From positions 744,001 to 808,000 of the forward strand of contig CCNA01000034.1 in the NCBI GenBank assembly GCA_000824805.1: DNA of 64,000 bases, read 5' to 3'. The stretch is from Mesorhizobium sp. SOD10. GTDB taxonomy: Bacteria > Pseudomonadota > Alphaproteobacteria > Rhizobiales > Rhizobiaceae. Positions within the stretch are counted from its first letter, which is position 1, and the number at the start of each line of letters is the position of its first letter. Of the stretch, positions 48,726-57,535 are shown in pieces. Both the position numbers and the translations under genes were made by a program. The notes beneath the pieces were generated by a model that was not told the DNA's origin, made no database searches, and saw only the letters and a program-made list of their open reading frames with translations.

Positions 48726-50690
48726 ATGTTCGGCAAGATCCTGATCGCCAACCGCGGCGAGATCGCCTGCCGCGTCATCCGCACCACCCGCAAGCTCGGC
48801 GTGCGCAGCGTGGCCGTCTATTCCGATGCCGATGCCCGCGCCCTGCATGTCGAGATGGCCGACGAAGCGGTGCATATCGGCCCCTCGCCCGTCGGCGAAA
48901 GCTATCTACGCGGCGACAGGATCGTGGCGGCGGCACTCGCCACCGGCGCCGAGGCCATCCATCCCGGCTACGGCTTCCTGTCGGAAAACCCCGATTTCGT
49001 CGACCAGGTGACGGCGGCAGGCCTCGTCTTCATCGGTCCGTCCGCCGCCTCCATCCGCGCCATGGGATTGAAGGACGCCGCCAAACGGCTGATGGAGAAG
49101 GCCGGCGTGCCGGTGGTGCCCGGCTATCACGGCGAAGCGCAGGAAATCGTGCTGCTCGCATCCAAGGCGCGCGAGATCGGCTATCCTGTTCTGATCAAGG
49201 CACGCGCCGGCGGTGGCGGCAAGGGCATGCGGCGCGTCGACCACCCTGACGATTTCTCCGAAGCGCTGTCAGGCGCCCGGCGCGAAGCGAAAGCGGCGTT
49301 CGGCGACGATCGCGTGCTCGTCGAAAAATATGTCGACAAGCCGCGCCATATCGAAGTGCAGGTGTTCGGCGACAATTTCGGCAATGCGGTGCATCTTTTC
49401 GAACGCGACTGCTCGGCGCAGCGTCGCCACCAGAAGGTGATCGAGGAGGCGCCAGCCCCCGGAATGACGCCTGCGCTGCGCAAGGCGATGACGGAGGCGG
49501 CCGTGAAGGCCGCCAAGGCGATCCATTATTCGGGCGCCGGCACGATCGAGTTCATCGTCGATGCTTCCGAAGGCCTGAAGGCCGACCGCTTTTGGTTCAT
49601 GGAGATGAACACGCGGCTGCAGGTCGAGCACCCCGTCACAGAGATGGTCACCGGCGTCGATCTCGTCGAATGGCAGCTGCGCGTCACGTCCGGCGAAGAA
49701 CTGCCGAAAACACAAGGCGAGATCGCGCTTGCCGGCCACGCTTTCGAGGCGCGCCTCTATGCCGAGGACGCCACGAAAGGCTTCCTCCCGGCGACCGGCA
49801 CGCTGCATCATCTCAAATTCCCCGACGCGGCGCCGGAAAATACCGCGATTCGCATCGAGACCGGCGTGCGCGCCGGGGATGCGATCTCGCCTTTCTACGA
49901 TCCGATGATCGCCAAGCTGGTTGTGCACGGCAAGGACCGGGCAACGGCGCTCAATGCCCTGCGCGACATGCTGGCGCGGACGGAAGTGGCCGGCTCGACC
50001 GTCAACACCGCCTTCCTGGCGGCGCTTGCTGCCGACGCCGATTTCGCGGCGGGCGATGTCGATACCGGGCTGATCGGCCGGCATCAGGAGGCGCTAACCG
50101 CCATACTCGCGCCGAGCGACGAGACGATCGCCGCGGCGGCTCTGGCCGCGACGGACGCCGGCGCGCGGGGCCTAGCCGCCGATCCATGGTCTACCCTTTC
50201 GGGCTACGCGCATTTCCACACGCTCGCGCGCCGCATCCGGCTGCGCCATGGCGAGGAAAACATCCTGGCCAGGGTTTCGGCACGGCCGGACGGCCGCTTC
50301 CCGGTGGCGCTGGAGGCGCCGCATGACGCGGTGAACACGCATGATCTGAGGACCATGCCGCGCACCGCTCGCTGGCCAGGCCATGTCACCGTCTTCGAGG
50401 GCGCGGTGAGTTATACGTTCGGTGTTCCCGATCCGCTGGCCGAGGCCGACGAGGCCGGAGCCGCCTCGGGCAGCCTGCGCGCGCCGATGCCGGGGGTGGT
50501 GAAGCTGGTGCGCGCTGCGGCAGGCAATGCCGTGATCAAGGGCCAGCCGCTTCTGATCCTCGAGGCGATGAAGATGGAGCACACGATCGCCGCCCCGCAT
50601 GACGGGGTGATCGCCGAGATCGCGGCCGAGGGCGCACAAGTGAGTGACGGCACGGTGCTGGTGCGGTTTGTCGAGGACCGTCAAGTCTAA
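48726..50690 (+). CDS. mccA: Methylcrotonyl-CoA carboxylase alpha subunit (biotin carboxylase/carrier)
   Basis: A 654-residue biotin-dependent carboxylase subunit. Residues ~1-445 form biotin carboxylase: KILIANRGEIACRVIRT, ATP-grasp loop KARAGGGGKGMRRV, EMNTRLQVEHPVTEMVTG. The C-terminal biotin carrier has the biotinyl Lys in LILEAMKMEHTIAAP near residue 615. It supplies carboxy-biotin to MccB. The neighbouring mccB and ivd identify the substrate as methylcrotonyl-CoA rather than propionyl- or acetyl-CoA. A perfect bidirectional terminator follows the stop. Confidence 0.94.
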   Translation: MFGKILIANRGEIACRVIRTTRKLGVRSVAVYSDADARALHVEMADEAVHIGPSPVGESYLRGDRIVAAALATGAEAIHPGYGFLSENPDFVDQVTAAGLVFIGPSAASIRAMGLKDAAKRLMEKAGVPVVPGYHGEAQEIVLLASKAREIGYPVLIKARAGGGGKGMRRVDHPDDFSEALSGARREAKAAFGDDRVLVEKYVDKPRHIEVQVFGDNFGNAVHLFERDCSAQRRHQKVIEEAPAPGMTPALRKAMTEAAVKAAKAIHYSGAGTIEFIVDASEGLKADRFWFMEMNTRLQVEHPVTEMVTGVDLVEWQLRVTSGEELPKTQGEIALAGHAFEARLYAEDATKGFLPATGTLHHLKFPDAAPENTAIRIETGVRAGDAISPFYDPMIAKLVVHGKDRATALNALRDMLARTEVAGSTVNTAFLAALAADADFAAGDVDTGLIGRHQEALTAILAPSDETIAAAALAATDAGARGLAADPWSTLSGYAHFHTLARRIRLRHGEENILARVSARPDGRFPVALEAPHDAVNTHDLRTMPRTARWPGHVTVFEGAVSYTFGVPDPLAEADEAGAASGSLRAPMPGVVKLVRAAAGNAVIKGQPLLILEAMKMEHTIAAPHDGVIAEIAAEGAQVSDGTVLVRFVEDRQV

Positions 50691-50694
50691 AATA

Positions 50695-50721
50695 AAATGG
50701 CCGGGACAAGCCCGGCCATTT
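50695..50721. terminator. Bidirectional intrinsic terminator
   Basis: A perfect 11-base inverted repeat AAATGGCCGGG/CCCGGCCATTT with a 5-base loop, flanked by A-run and T-run, lies between the convergent mccA and substrate-binding protein genes. Confidence 0.88.
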
Positions 50722-50741
50722 CTCCTGCACACAGAACCGAC

Positions 50742-51863
50742 TTACGGCTTGATCGGCGCGTATTTGCCGTCGTGCCACTGGTTGATGTCGTAGCTGGCGT
50801 TCTTCAGGTCGCCCTTCTCGTCGAAGATGACATCGCCGACGACGGTGCTGATCGGCTTGCCGTCCTTGAGTGCCTCGGCGACCTTGGCCGGATCGTCGGT
50901 GCCGGCGCGCTTGACGCCTTCGGCCACGGCCTGGATCACGGCATAGGAGAACAGCGTGAAGCCTTCAGGCGTGAAGCCGCCGGCCTTGATCTTGGCGACC
51001 GCGTCCTTCGCTTCGGGCTTGGCCTGCGGGTCCGACGGGAAGACGAACATGGTGCCTTCGCCGGCCGGGCCGGCGACCTGCCAGAATTCCGGCGAGGCGA
51101 TCGAGTCCGGCATGATCAGCTGGAACTTGACATTCTGCTCGGCCGATTGACGCAGGATCAGGCCCGCTTCCGGATGGTAGCCGCCGAAATAGACGACGTC
51201 GGCCTTGAGCTCCTTCAGCTTGGTGACAAGAGCCGAATAGTCCTTCTCGCCGGCATTGATGCCTTCATAGTCGACCTCCTTGAGGCCGCCGGCATTCATC
51301 GTCGCCTTCACGGCATCGGCGACGCCCTGGCCATAGGCGCTCTTGTCGTGCAGGATGACGACGTTCTTGCCGGCATATTTCTTGGCGATCCACGGGCCGA
51401 TGAAGGCGCCCTGGGCGTCGTCACGCGTATAAAGGCGCATGATGGTCGGCCAGCCGGCCTTGGCGGCGGCGTCGGTCAGCACCGGGTTGGACGAGGCCGG
51501 CGTCATCATCAGCGTGCCGGCTTCGGCATAGACGGCGGAGGCCGGGATGCTCGAGCCCGAGCAGGCATGACCGTCGACGAACTTGACGCCATTGGCGACG
51601 ATGCGGTTGGCGACCGACACCGCCTGCTTCGGATCGCACTGGTCGTCCTCGATGTCGAGCTTGATCTGCGAGCCGTTGACGCCGCCGGCGGCATTGATTG
51701 CGTCGGCGGCAGCCTGCGCGCCCTGCTTGAACTGGTCACCGATGGTGGCGAGCTGGCCGGTCATCGGGCCGACCACCGAAATGGTGATGTCGTCGGCGAA
51801 GGCAACCGGGGCGCTCATCATCAGGCCAAATGCGGCCGCGCTCAAAATACCCAATTTTTTCAT
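50742..51863 (-). CDS. livJ: Branched-chain amino acid ABC transporter substrate-binding protein
   Basis: A 373-residue periplasmic binding protein from ATG 51863. The signal peptide (MKKLGILSAAAFGLMMSAPV) ends AFA-DD. The mature form begins ITISVVGPMTGQLATIGDQF and continues NAAGGVNGSQIKLDIEDDQC and DGHACSGSSIPASAVYAEAG, the LivJ/LivK type I fold with a Cys pair. It captures Leu/Ile/Val (or related amino acids) for a Liv-type ABC importer whose permease and ATPase genes are not in the window. Its convergent position with the leucine catabolic cluster is functionally coherent. Confidence 0.9.
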   Translation of the reverse strand: MKKLGILSAAAFGLMMSAPVAFADDITISVVGPMTGQLATIGDQFKQGAQAAADAINAAGGVNGSQIKLDIEDDQCDPKQAVSVANRIVANGVKFVDGHACSGSSIPASAVYAEAGTLMMTPASSNPVLTDAAAKAGWPTIMRLYTRDDAQGAFIGPWIAKKYAGKNVVILHDKSAYGQGVADAVKATMNAGGLKEVDYEGINAGEKDYSALVTKLKELKADVVYFGGYHPEAGLILRQSAEQNVKFQLIMPDSIASPEFWQVAGPAGEGTMFVFPSDPQAKPEAKDAVAKIKAGGFTPEGFTLFSYAVIQAVAEGVKRAGTDDPAKVAEALKDGKPISTVVGDVIFDEKGDLKNASYDINQWHDGKYAPIKP

Positions 51864-52033
51864 GACTTTAAGAACTCCTCCACTTGCGCATGGCCGTCCG
51901 GGCCGCGCTTCTTTCACAGAGCCGGGACAATTTCACCCTTCGCTGGAACTGTCGAGAGGACAATTCGGAAGGTTTTGGTTCATTTCGGCCGGGATTGCTT
52001 GGGCCACGCGTCCGCGTGATTACCTCGCGTAAT

Positions 52034-52077
52034 GCAAAAAGCCGCGCCGGCCTTGTTTCGCCGGTCGCGGCTTTTGC
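52034..52077. terminator. Strong terminator-like hairpin
   Basis: 18-base arms GCAAAAAGCCGCGCCGGC and GCCGGTCGCGGCTTTTGC pair with two mismatches around an 8-base loop. Poly-A and poly-T sit within the arms, so it may terminate both ways. It is downstream of the SEL1-like gene (leftward) and upstream of livJ. Confidence 0.65.
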
Positions 52078-52137
52078 AATCGAGCTCCCCAGACGCCCCC
52101 GCGCCTGAAACCCGCTCGCTTCCCTGTTTCTAGTGGA

Positions 52138-52201
52138 CCATGATCTTATCCGAAACCGTACTCCACTTTTCACTGCGTGGACCTTCGGTTCGGGATCATG
52201 G
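52138..52201. repeat. Degenerate interspersed palindrome
   Basis: Inverted ends CCATGATC/GATCATGG enclose TCCACTTTT and CGGTTCGGGATC blocks like those of the palindrome at 31744-31788, but inner pairing is imperfect. Probably the same or a related rhizobial repeat family, partly decayed. Confidence 0.55.
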
Positions 52202-52308
52202 CCGGCGCGGCTTGAGGTTCTTTGACCCGCCGCGTTCTTGGTCTTGTCAACCGGCCGTCTTATCGCGGCCTTGTCCGCTGAAGGCTTTCGGGCGCTACAC
52301 CCGCAGGA

Positions 52309-52575
52309 TCAGTGCATCGTCATCCATTCGCGCGCTTCGCGCAGCGCCTTGGCGATCTCGGGCTTCGACATCGAAGCCGACAGTTCCGAGCGCAACTCGG
52401 CGGCACGGGCCGAGCCCTTGATCGCAGCGATGTTGAACCATTTGTGGGCGGAAACGACATCGATCTCGCAGTCGCGGCCGGTCGCATACATCATGCCCAG
52501 TTCGAAAAGAATGTCGGCCTGGGCAGTTGCCCCCATGGCGCCGAAGCCGTCTTCAAGCATTTCAAAGCGTGCCAT
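52309..52575 (-). CDS. SEL1-like repeat protein, small
   Basis: An 88-residue protein with one to two SEL1-like/TPR-like helical repeats: ILFELGMMYATGRDCEIDVV then SAHKWFNIAAIKGSARAAEL. Such repeats bind other proteins. The closing REAREWMTMH is charged. No signal peptide or membrane segment is seen. It stands alone with an intergenic palindrome and a terminator-like hairpin downstream. Partner unknown. Confidence 0.78.
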   Translation of the reverse strand: MARFEMLEDGFGAMGATAQADILFELGMMYATGRDCEIDVVSAHKWFNIAAIKGSARAAELRSELSASMSKPEIAKALREAREWMTMH

Positions 52576-53007
52576 TTCAATCCCCTGTCTGGCTCCCGAG
52601 AGCTGCCTCCTTTTTCCCTTGGTATCCCTCGGGGCGGGCCGCTCTTTCGATGCTTTCGAGGATGACGGCTGGCCTTGAATCCGTCGTTAAATGGCTTGCT
52701 TAATTTGAGGAAAACAAAGCTAAAACAAGAGGTAAACGCGGAAATTCGTTAAGCATGGGAATCCAGCGTTTCGGCCATTTTGTATCAAATTCGATGAAAA
52801 CTGGCGCGCTGGGAATCAAGACTTCGCTAACCACGGAAACCGAAGCGTTTTCCCGTTCGCGTTTATTTTCAGCCGTCGGCGTGGCCAAAATGCTTGCAAC
52901 CTTCCGTCGCGGCACCGCTTTCGTTTTGGCCGGAGCTGGATTAGCTTTACCTTTGCGTAAGGGGCAGGAAGGCGGTCCGCTGCGGCCCCTAGGGAGAGGA
53001 GGACAAG
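52576..53007. other. Gap upstream of the DUF2147 gene
   Basis: About 430 bases between two divergent starts. The part at 52690-52900 is noticeably AT-richer. Open frames exist on both strands but none has a domain, a convincing ribosome binding site or a composition like the neighbours. The last 20 bases hold a strong GGAG-type ribosome binding site for the next gene. Confidence 0.4.
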
Positions 53008-53349
53008 ATGTTTCGAAAGATGAGCCTGGTCCTGGCGGCCACCTTGATCATGGCGGGCGCCGCCTGGGCCGACCCGATCGAGGGCAGTTGGAAGACGCAA
53101 TCGGGCGAGACGGCGACGATCGACGGCGGCGGCTCGTTCTCCATCACGCTCAAGACCGGCAAATATGCCGGCAAGACGATCGGCTCGCTGAAGGCGACCG
53201 GCGACAACAAATATGCCGGCAGCATCACCGACCCGGCGAACGACAAGACCTATTCTGGCAAGGCGACCCTTACAGGCACAACGCTCAAGATGAGCGGTTG
53301 CGTGCTCGGCGGCCTGATCTGCAAGAGCCAGACCTGGCACAAGCTCTGA
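53008..53349 (+). CDS. DUF2147-family exported protein
   Basis: A 113-residue secreted protein. Signal peptide SLVLAATLIMAGAAWA is followed by DPIEGSWKTQSGETATI, SITLKTGKYAGKTIGSL and ITDPANDKTYSGKATL, then LKMSGCVLGGLICKSQTW. This is the beta-rich DUF2147 pattern, lipocalin-like in appearance, of unknown function. The start is supported by AGGAGGACAAG upstream. A textbook terminator follows. Confidence 0.88.
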   Translation: MFRKMSLVLAATLIMAGAAWADPIEGSWKTQSGETATIDGGGSFSITLKTGKYAGKTIGSLKATGDNKYAGSITDPANDKTYSGKATLTGTTLKMSGCVLGGLICKSQTWHKL

Positions 53350-53373
53350 TCGCCAATTCCAGACCATCCGAAG

Positions 53374-53400
53374 CGGGGCCGAACGGCCCCGTTTTCTTTT
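53374..53400 (+). terminator. Intrinsic terminator of the DUF2147 gene
   Basis: Seven-base GC stem CGGGGCC/GGCCCCG with a 4-base loop, followed by TTTTCTTTT, 24 bases after the stop. Confidence 0.93.
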
Positions 53401-53537
53401 GCAGCGGCAGCGCTCCTCCGGACCTGCACCGGCACCAGGCCAAACCTCGTCGATCAATTTGAACCGCAGATGAATACCGGTCTCAGAACCGGTTCAGAGG
53501 CATTCCTGCATTCTCTCCCGCATTGAAGGAGAGAGAA

Positions 53538-53672
53538 ATGCTTGCCCGTCGCTTCACCATCGTCTGCCTGCTGATGAGCCTGTTCGGCATGGCGTTCGCC
53601 ATCTTGGTGGCCGAGAGCGGTCGTTCGACCCGCTTGTGGGAGCGGCCCGTGGCTTCGTTCCCGGCTCCGTGA
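53538..53672 (+). CDS. Small single-pass membrane protein, 44 residues
   Basis: A short gene with a good ribosome binding site (AAGGAGAGAGAA) before ATG 53538. The product begins MLARRFTIVCLLMSLFGMAF, one hydrophobic helix after a basic start, then a basic polar tail with Trp (RSTRLWERPVASFPAP). It could be a small membrane protein or a secreted peptide. Function unknown. Confidence 0.5.
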   Translation: MLARRFTIVCLLMSLFGMAFAILVAESGRSTRLWERPVASFPAP

Positions 53673-54019
53673 ACCTAGTGACGCGCCGGAACGACAAAGC
53701 TGAAAATCGACCAAGTTGAAAATCGGGACACCACAAAAATGAACCGCATTGCCGCCACCGCAACGAATATCCTCAGGCTGTTGCCGCGGGCGACGCTCAT
53801 CCTGATGCTGCTCGCCGCCCCGGTGCTGGCGGTGCCGATGATGCGGGCCGACACCGGCCACACGATCGAGGCGCCGGCACACAGGAACACCAGCGTGGGC
53901 TTTGTGCTGCTGATCAGCCTGCAGCGCGGATAACGCCATCGAAGAAAAACGGCCCTTGCGTCGGCTTGACGCCGGCCTCCCCCCCTCCCAACCGCTCTTC
54001 CAAATCTCTATATTGGGCC
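53673..54019. other. Gap before the AMP nucleosidase gene
   Basis: About 350 bases. It contains one doubtful 64-residue frame (53739-53933, given separately) and an AT-rich stretch near 53990-54012 that may be the AMP nucleosidase promoter. Confidence 0.4.
53739..53933 (+). CDS. Doubtful small membrane protein
   Basis: A 64-residue frame with a hydrophobic stretch LLPRATLILMLLAAPVLAVP and a second near the C-terminus. There is no clear ribosome binding site before ATG 53739. It may be real, given the similar small membrane gene just upstream, but evidence is weak. Confidence 0.28.
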   Translation: MNRIAATATNILRLLPRATLILMLLAAPVLAVPMMRADTGHTIEAPAHRNTSVGFVLLISLQRG

Positions 54020-55522
54020 ATGGAAAAGCGAATCTACCCCCAAGCCATCGAATCGGTCCTTATGCCGGAGCCTTTCGGCAGGCAGGACTTCCATGACGCC
54101 AAAAAGGCCGTCGCGGCGTTGCAGGCGCTCTACGACCGCAACACCAAATTCCTGCGCGACTCCTTCGCAGCCCTTGCCGCGGGCGGTGACGAGAGCAAGC
54201 GCTACCGGGCTTTCTATCCGCAGATCGGCGTCACCACGACCTCGTTCACGCAGATCGACTCGCGCCAGGCCTACGGCCATATGCCGACGCCCGGGCATTT
54301 CGCCACCACCATCACCCAACCGCAACTGTTCGAGAACTATCTCACCGAGCAGCTACGGCTCATCATGCGCAATCACGGCGTGCAGGTGACGGTGTCGGAG
54401 TCGACCACGCCGATCCCGCTGCATTTCGCCTTCCTGGAAGGCACCTATGTCGACGGCGCGGCCGCCGAGCGCATCAAGCGGCCGATCCGCGACCTGTTCG
54501 ACGTGCCGGATCTCGACGGAACCGACGACCAGATCGCCAACGGCACCTTCGAGGTGGCGTTCGGCGAGCCGCGGCCGCTGGCGCCGTTCACCGCGCAGCG
54601 TATCGACTATTCGCTGCACCGCATGACGCATTACACGGCGACCAGCCCTCAGCATTTCCAGAATTTCGTGCTGTTCACCAATTACCAGTTCTACATCGAC
54701 GAATTCGTCGCGCGGGCTCGCGAACTGATGGAGAGTGGCGGAGGCGGCTACAGTGAATTCGTCGAGCCGGGCAATGTCCTGACCAAGGCAGGAGCCGGCT
54801 CGCCGAGCGAAGGCACGCCGCCGCAGCGCCTGCCGCAGATGCCGGCCTATCACCTGAAGAAGCCCGGCCACGGCGGCATAACCATGGTCAATATCGGCGT
54901 CGGCCCTTCCAATGCCAAGACGATCACCGACCATATCGCGGTGCTGAGGCCGCATGCCTGGGTCATGCTCGGCCACTGCGCGGGCCTGCGCAACACGCAG
55001 GCGCTGGGCGATTATGTGCTGGCGCATGCCTATGTGCGCGAGGACCATGTGCTGGACGACGACCTGCCCGTCTGGGTGCCGATTCCGCCGCTGGCCGAGA
55101 TCCAGGTGGCGCTGCAGGAAGCCGTCGCCGAAGTCACCGGCCTTTCCGGCTACGACCTCAAGCGCATCATGCGCACGGGCACCGTCGCCACCATCGACAA
55201 CCGCAACTGGGAGCTGCGCGACCAGCGCGGACCGGTGCAGCGGCTGTCTCAGTCGCGGGCCATCGCGCTCGACATGGAATCGGCCACCATCGCCGCCAAC
55301 GGCTTCCGCTTCCGCGTGCCTTACGGGACGCTGCTGTGCGTCTCAGACAAGCCGCTGCACGGCGAATTGAAGCTGCCCGGCATGGCAACCGAGTTCTACA
55401 AGCGGCAGGTGGCGCAGCATCTCACCATCGGCATCAGGGCGATGGAGAAGCTCGCCGAAATGCCGATGGAGCGGCTGCATTCGCGCAAGCTCAGAAGTTT
55501 TTCCGAGACGGCGTTCCAGTAG
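54020..55522 (+). CDS. amn: AMP nucleosidase
   Basis: A 500-residue AMP nucleosidase, splitting AMP into adenine and ribose 5-phosphate to control adenylate levels. The N-terminal regulatory domain (~1-170) is followed by the PNP/UDP phosphorylase-like catalytic domain: ITMVNIGVGPSNAKTITDHI, HAWVMLGHCAGLRNTQALGD, and ALDMESATIAANGFRFRVPY with the Glu and Asp contacting the ribose and base. ATG 54020 (MEKRIYPQAIESVL) fits the family; a longer frame from 53966 is not supported. Confidence 0.94.
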   Translation: MEKRIYPQAIESVLMPEPFGRQDFHDAKKAVAALQALYDRNTKFLRDSFAALAAGGDESKRYRAFYPQIGVTTTSFTQIDSRQAYGHMPTPGHFATTITQPQLFENYLTEQLRLIMRNHGVQVTVSESTTPIPLHFAFLEGTYVDGAAAERIKRPIRDLFDVPDLDGTDDQIANGTFEVAFGEPRPLAPFTAQRIDYSLHRMTHYTATSPQHFQNFVLFTNYQFYIDEFVARARELMESGGGGYSEFVEPGNVLTKAGAGSPSEGTPPQRLPQMPAYHLKKPGHGGITMVNIGVGPSNAKTITDHIAVLRPHAWVMLGHCAGLRNTQALGDYVLAHAYVREDHVLDDDLPVWVPIPPLAEIQVALQEAVAEVTGLSGYDLKRIMRTGTVATIDNRNWELRDQRGPVQRLSQSRAIALDMESATIAANGFRFRVPYGTLLCVSDKPLHGELKLPGMATEFYKRQVAQHLTIGIRAMEKLAEMPMERLHSRKLRSFSETAFQ

Positions 55523-55623
55523 AGACGTGACGGCCAGTGCTGGCGAGGCAATCCGTCGTCTTGCTTGGGCCGCAATTTGGCCGATAAGCGGCCAGAACGG
55601 ATAGCCGAGGCGGGTCGGAGCAG

Positions 55624-56661
55624 ATGACTACGGGCGGTGCACGCTTGAGCATGATGGCTCAGCTGACATTCCTGGCGATGATGGCATGCTCGGCCGCGCT
55701 GCTGGCCGGGTTCTTCGGCGCGCTGCATCCGGCCTTCGATTCCTTCTCGCATTTCCGCATGCATCTGAGCGTGCTTGCGGCCTTGCTCGCGCTGTCGCTG
55801 CTTGCCGGTCCCTACCGGCTGCAGGCCGTCGCGGTCCTGGTCTTCGCCATCGCCTGCTTCGCCACGACGACGGGCGCGCTGCCCAGATTATCGACGCAGC
55901 AGGCGGTCGCAAAGCCGGCCGACCGGATCGTCTACAGCCTGCTGCAGATGAACCTGCGCTTCAACAATCCGACGCCGAAGAAGGTGCTGTCGCTGATCGG
56001 CCGGACCAATCCGGACGTCATCACGCTCGACGAAGTGTCAGGGATGTGGGCGAAGGAGCTCGGTTACATTGCCGGCGCCTATCCCTATCGCATCCTGTGC
56101 GACTATCCCAACGGCATATTCGGCGTCGCGCTGCTGTCGCGCCGTCCCTTCGCCGCCGGCACCGCGCCGCGTTGCGAGCCCCGCGGCGCGATGGCGACCG
56201 CCACGATCGACTTCAACGGCGTTCCGGTCGACGTCGCCGCGATCCATCTGAGCTGGCCCTGGCCGAAGGAGCAGAACTGGCAGATCGGCGAACTGGCGGA
56301 ACCGCTGGCCGGGCTTGGCGAGACCGCCATCATGGCCGGCGATTGCAATGCCGTGCCGTGGAGCGCCGCGGTGCGACGGGTGGCGCGGCTCAGCGGCATG
56401 ACGCTGATGCCGTCGGCCGGCCCGACCTGGATTCACCGTACGCTGCCCGATTTCCTGCGCCGCTATGCGGGCCTGCCGATCGATCAGGTGTTCAGCAAGG
56501 GCGGGGTGACGATCCTGTCCTCGGCCCGGCTGCAAGATACGGGCTCCGACCATCTGCCGGTGCTGGTCGAATTCACGTTGCCGCCCGCCAGCAACGCGCC
56601 CGAGGACGAGCATAAGTCGGCACTGGCGGCGAATGAGGTGCCCGACAAGCGCCGAGGCTGA
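55624..56661 (+). CDS. Membrane-anchored endonuclease/exonuclease/phosphatase family protein
   Basis: A 345-residue protein with three hydrophobic N-terminal segments (TFLAMMACSAALLAGFFGAL, LSVLAALLALSLLAGPYRL, VAVLVFAIACFATTTGAL) and an EEP (DNase I-like) domain from about residue 100. Catalytic elements are ITLDEVSGMW, AIHLSWPW, AGDCNAVPWS and the final GSDHLPVLVEF. The domain faces the periplasm by the positive-inside rule. The family includes nucleases, sphingomyelinase-like and phosphoinositide phosphatases; the substrate is not readable. It is 101 bases after amn. Confidence 0.88.
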   Translation: MTTGGARLSMMAQLTFLAMMACSAALLAGFFGALHPAFDSFSHFRMHLSVLAALLALSLLAGPYRLQAVAVLVFAIACFATTTGALPRLSTQQAVAKPADRIVYSLLQMNLRFNNPTPKKVLSLIGRTNPDVITLDEVSGMWAKELGYIAGAYPYRILCDYPNGIFGVALLSRRPFAAGTAPRCEPRGAMATATIDFNGVPVDVAAIHLSWPWPKEQNWQIGELAEPLAGLGETAIMAGDCNAVPWSAAVRRVARLSGMTLMPSAGPTWIHRTLPDFLRRYAGLPIDQVFSKGGVTILSSARLQDTGSDHLPVLVEFTLPPASNAPEDEHKSALAANEVPDKRRG

Positions 56662-56695
56662 TCGCCTCATTGGCTTGAGCGACCGGGCTGGAGCT

Positions 56696-57292
56696 TCAGT
56701 TCTTCCCAATCAGAGCATTGACGAGGTGCTCGACATGGCCGCCGTCGCGATGCTCACGCGCGTCGAAAGCGTTCTGCCTGGCCTCGTAGTCGGCATAGAT
56801 CGTGTTAATGCGACGCCTGGCTTCCCAGCGAAGACCGGTGCAGAACCAGTTGTCCTGCCGCTCAAGCCCGGCAAGCGCGGTGTCCGTCGCGCGCATCATC
56901 TGCTTGGCGATGCGGCCATGGGTGTGCTCATGCTGGCGCACGCCGGCCATGAAACGGTCCCAGCGCTTGCGCAAGGCCGGGCCGGACGCCGAAATGCGGC
57001 GCGGAAAGGTGTAAGTGAGGTCGATCCTGCCGTTGGCCCCGCGCAGCCGGCAAATGCCGTTGTCGCGCGTCACGTCGAGGTCCCAATGCACGGTGTAGCC
57101 GGTTTCGGCGATGGCGCGCGTCGCATGCCCGTGCCGCGGTCCCAGGCCATCCATCGCCTCGACCAGTTCCGCGCCGGTCCTGCCGGCAACGTCATAGGTG
57201 CGCACATGAACGGTCAGCCTAGTGCCGGCGGAGGCAGTCCCGCAAAAAAGCACGCCGGCAGCAGCTAAAATCGCCAGGCTGGTCCGCCGCAT
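56696..57292 (-). CDS. DUF922 exported putative zinc protease
   Basis: A 198-residue protein from ATG 57292. The signal peptide SLAILAAAGVLFCGTASA is followed by a DUF922 domain: YDVAGRTGAELVEAMDGLGP, HWDLDVTRDNGICRLRGANG and the zinc-binding HEHTHGRIAKQM near residue 133. DUF922 proteins are predicted secreted Zn-dependent proteases. Two Cys (ICRL, WFCTGL) could form a disulfide. Its promoter region is occupied by the 73-base tandem repeat derived from the ETF-QO gene. It converges on the EEP gene. Confidence 0.87.
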   Translation of the reverse strand: MRRTSLAILAAAGVLFCGTASAGTRLTVHVRTYDVAGRTGAELVEAMDGLGPRHGHATRAIAETGYTVHWDLDVTRDNGICRLRGANGRIDLTYTFPRRISASGPALRKRWDRFMAGVRQHEHTHGRIAKQMMRATDTALAGLERQDNWFCTGLRWEARRRINTIYADYEARQNAFDAREHRDGGHVEHLVNALIGKN

Positions 57293-57370
57293 ATGCGCCT
57301 CCTTGTTCAGAGGCGAAGCAGACCATACTCGGCGCTGCGGTTCAACGGCCTTGACGGCCCACATGCGCTG

Positions 57371-57535
57371 GTGGACCGGGTCTTCGCCGGCCTTGTTGGA
57401 GCGGCGGTCGAGACGGCTCGGTCGGAGTGGCTCACATGCCTTGGTAGACCGGGCCTTCGCCGGCTTTGTTGGAGCGGCGGTCGAGACGGCCCGGTCGGAG
57501 CGGATCACATGCCCTGGTAGACCGGGCCTTCGCCG
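57371..57535. repeat. 73-base tandem repeat including the 3' end of the ETF-QO gene
   Basis: Units begin at 57371, 57444 and 57517 (the third covers only 19 bases within the gene). Each unit ends with a copy of the gene's last codons. On the minus strand the order is gene tail EGPVYQGM-stop (57535-57505), then a second EGPVYQGM-stop, then a decayed EDPVHQRM without stop. Since 73 is not a multiple of three, the copies are in different frames. Confidence 0.9.

Noticed and set aside
52755..53462. Plus-strand frame starting MGIQRFGHFV and running over the DUF2147 gene
   Set aside because: Only its first ~70 residues are outside DUF2147; no domain, and the later part is an out-of-phase shadow.
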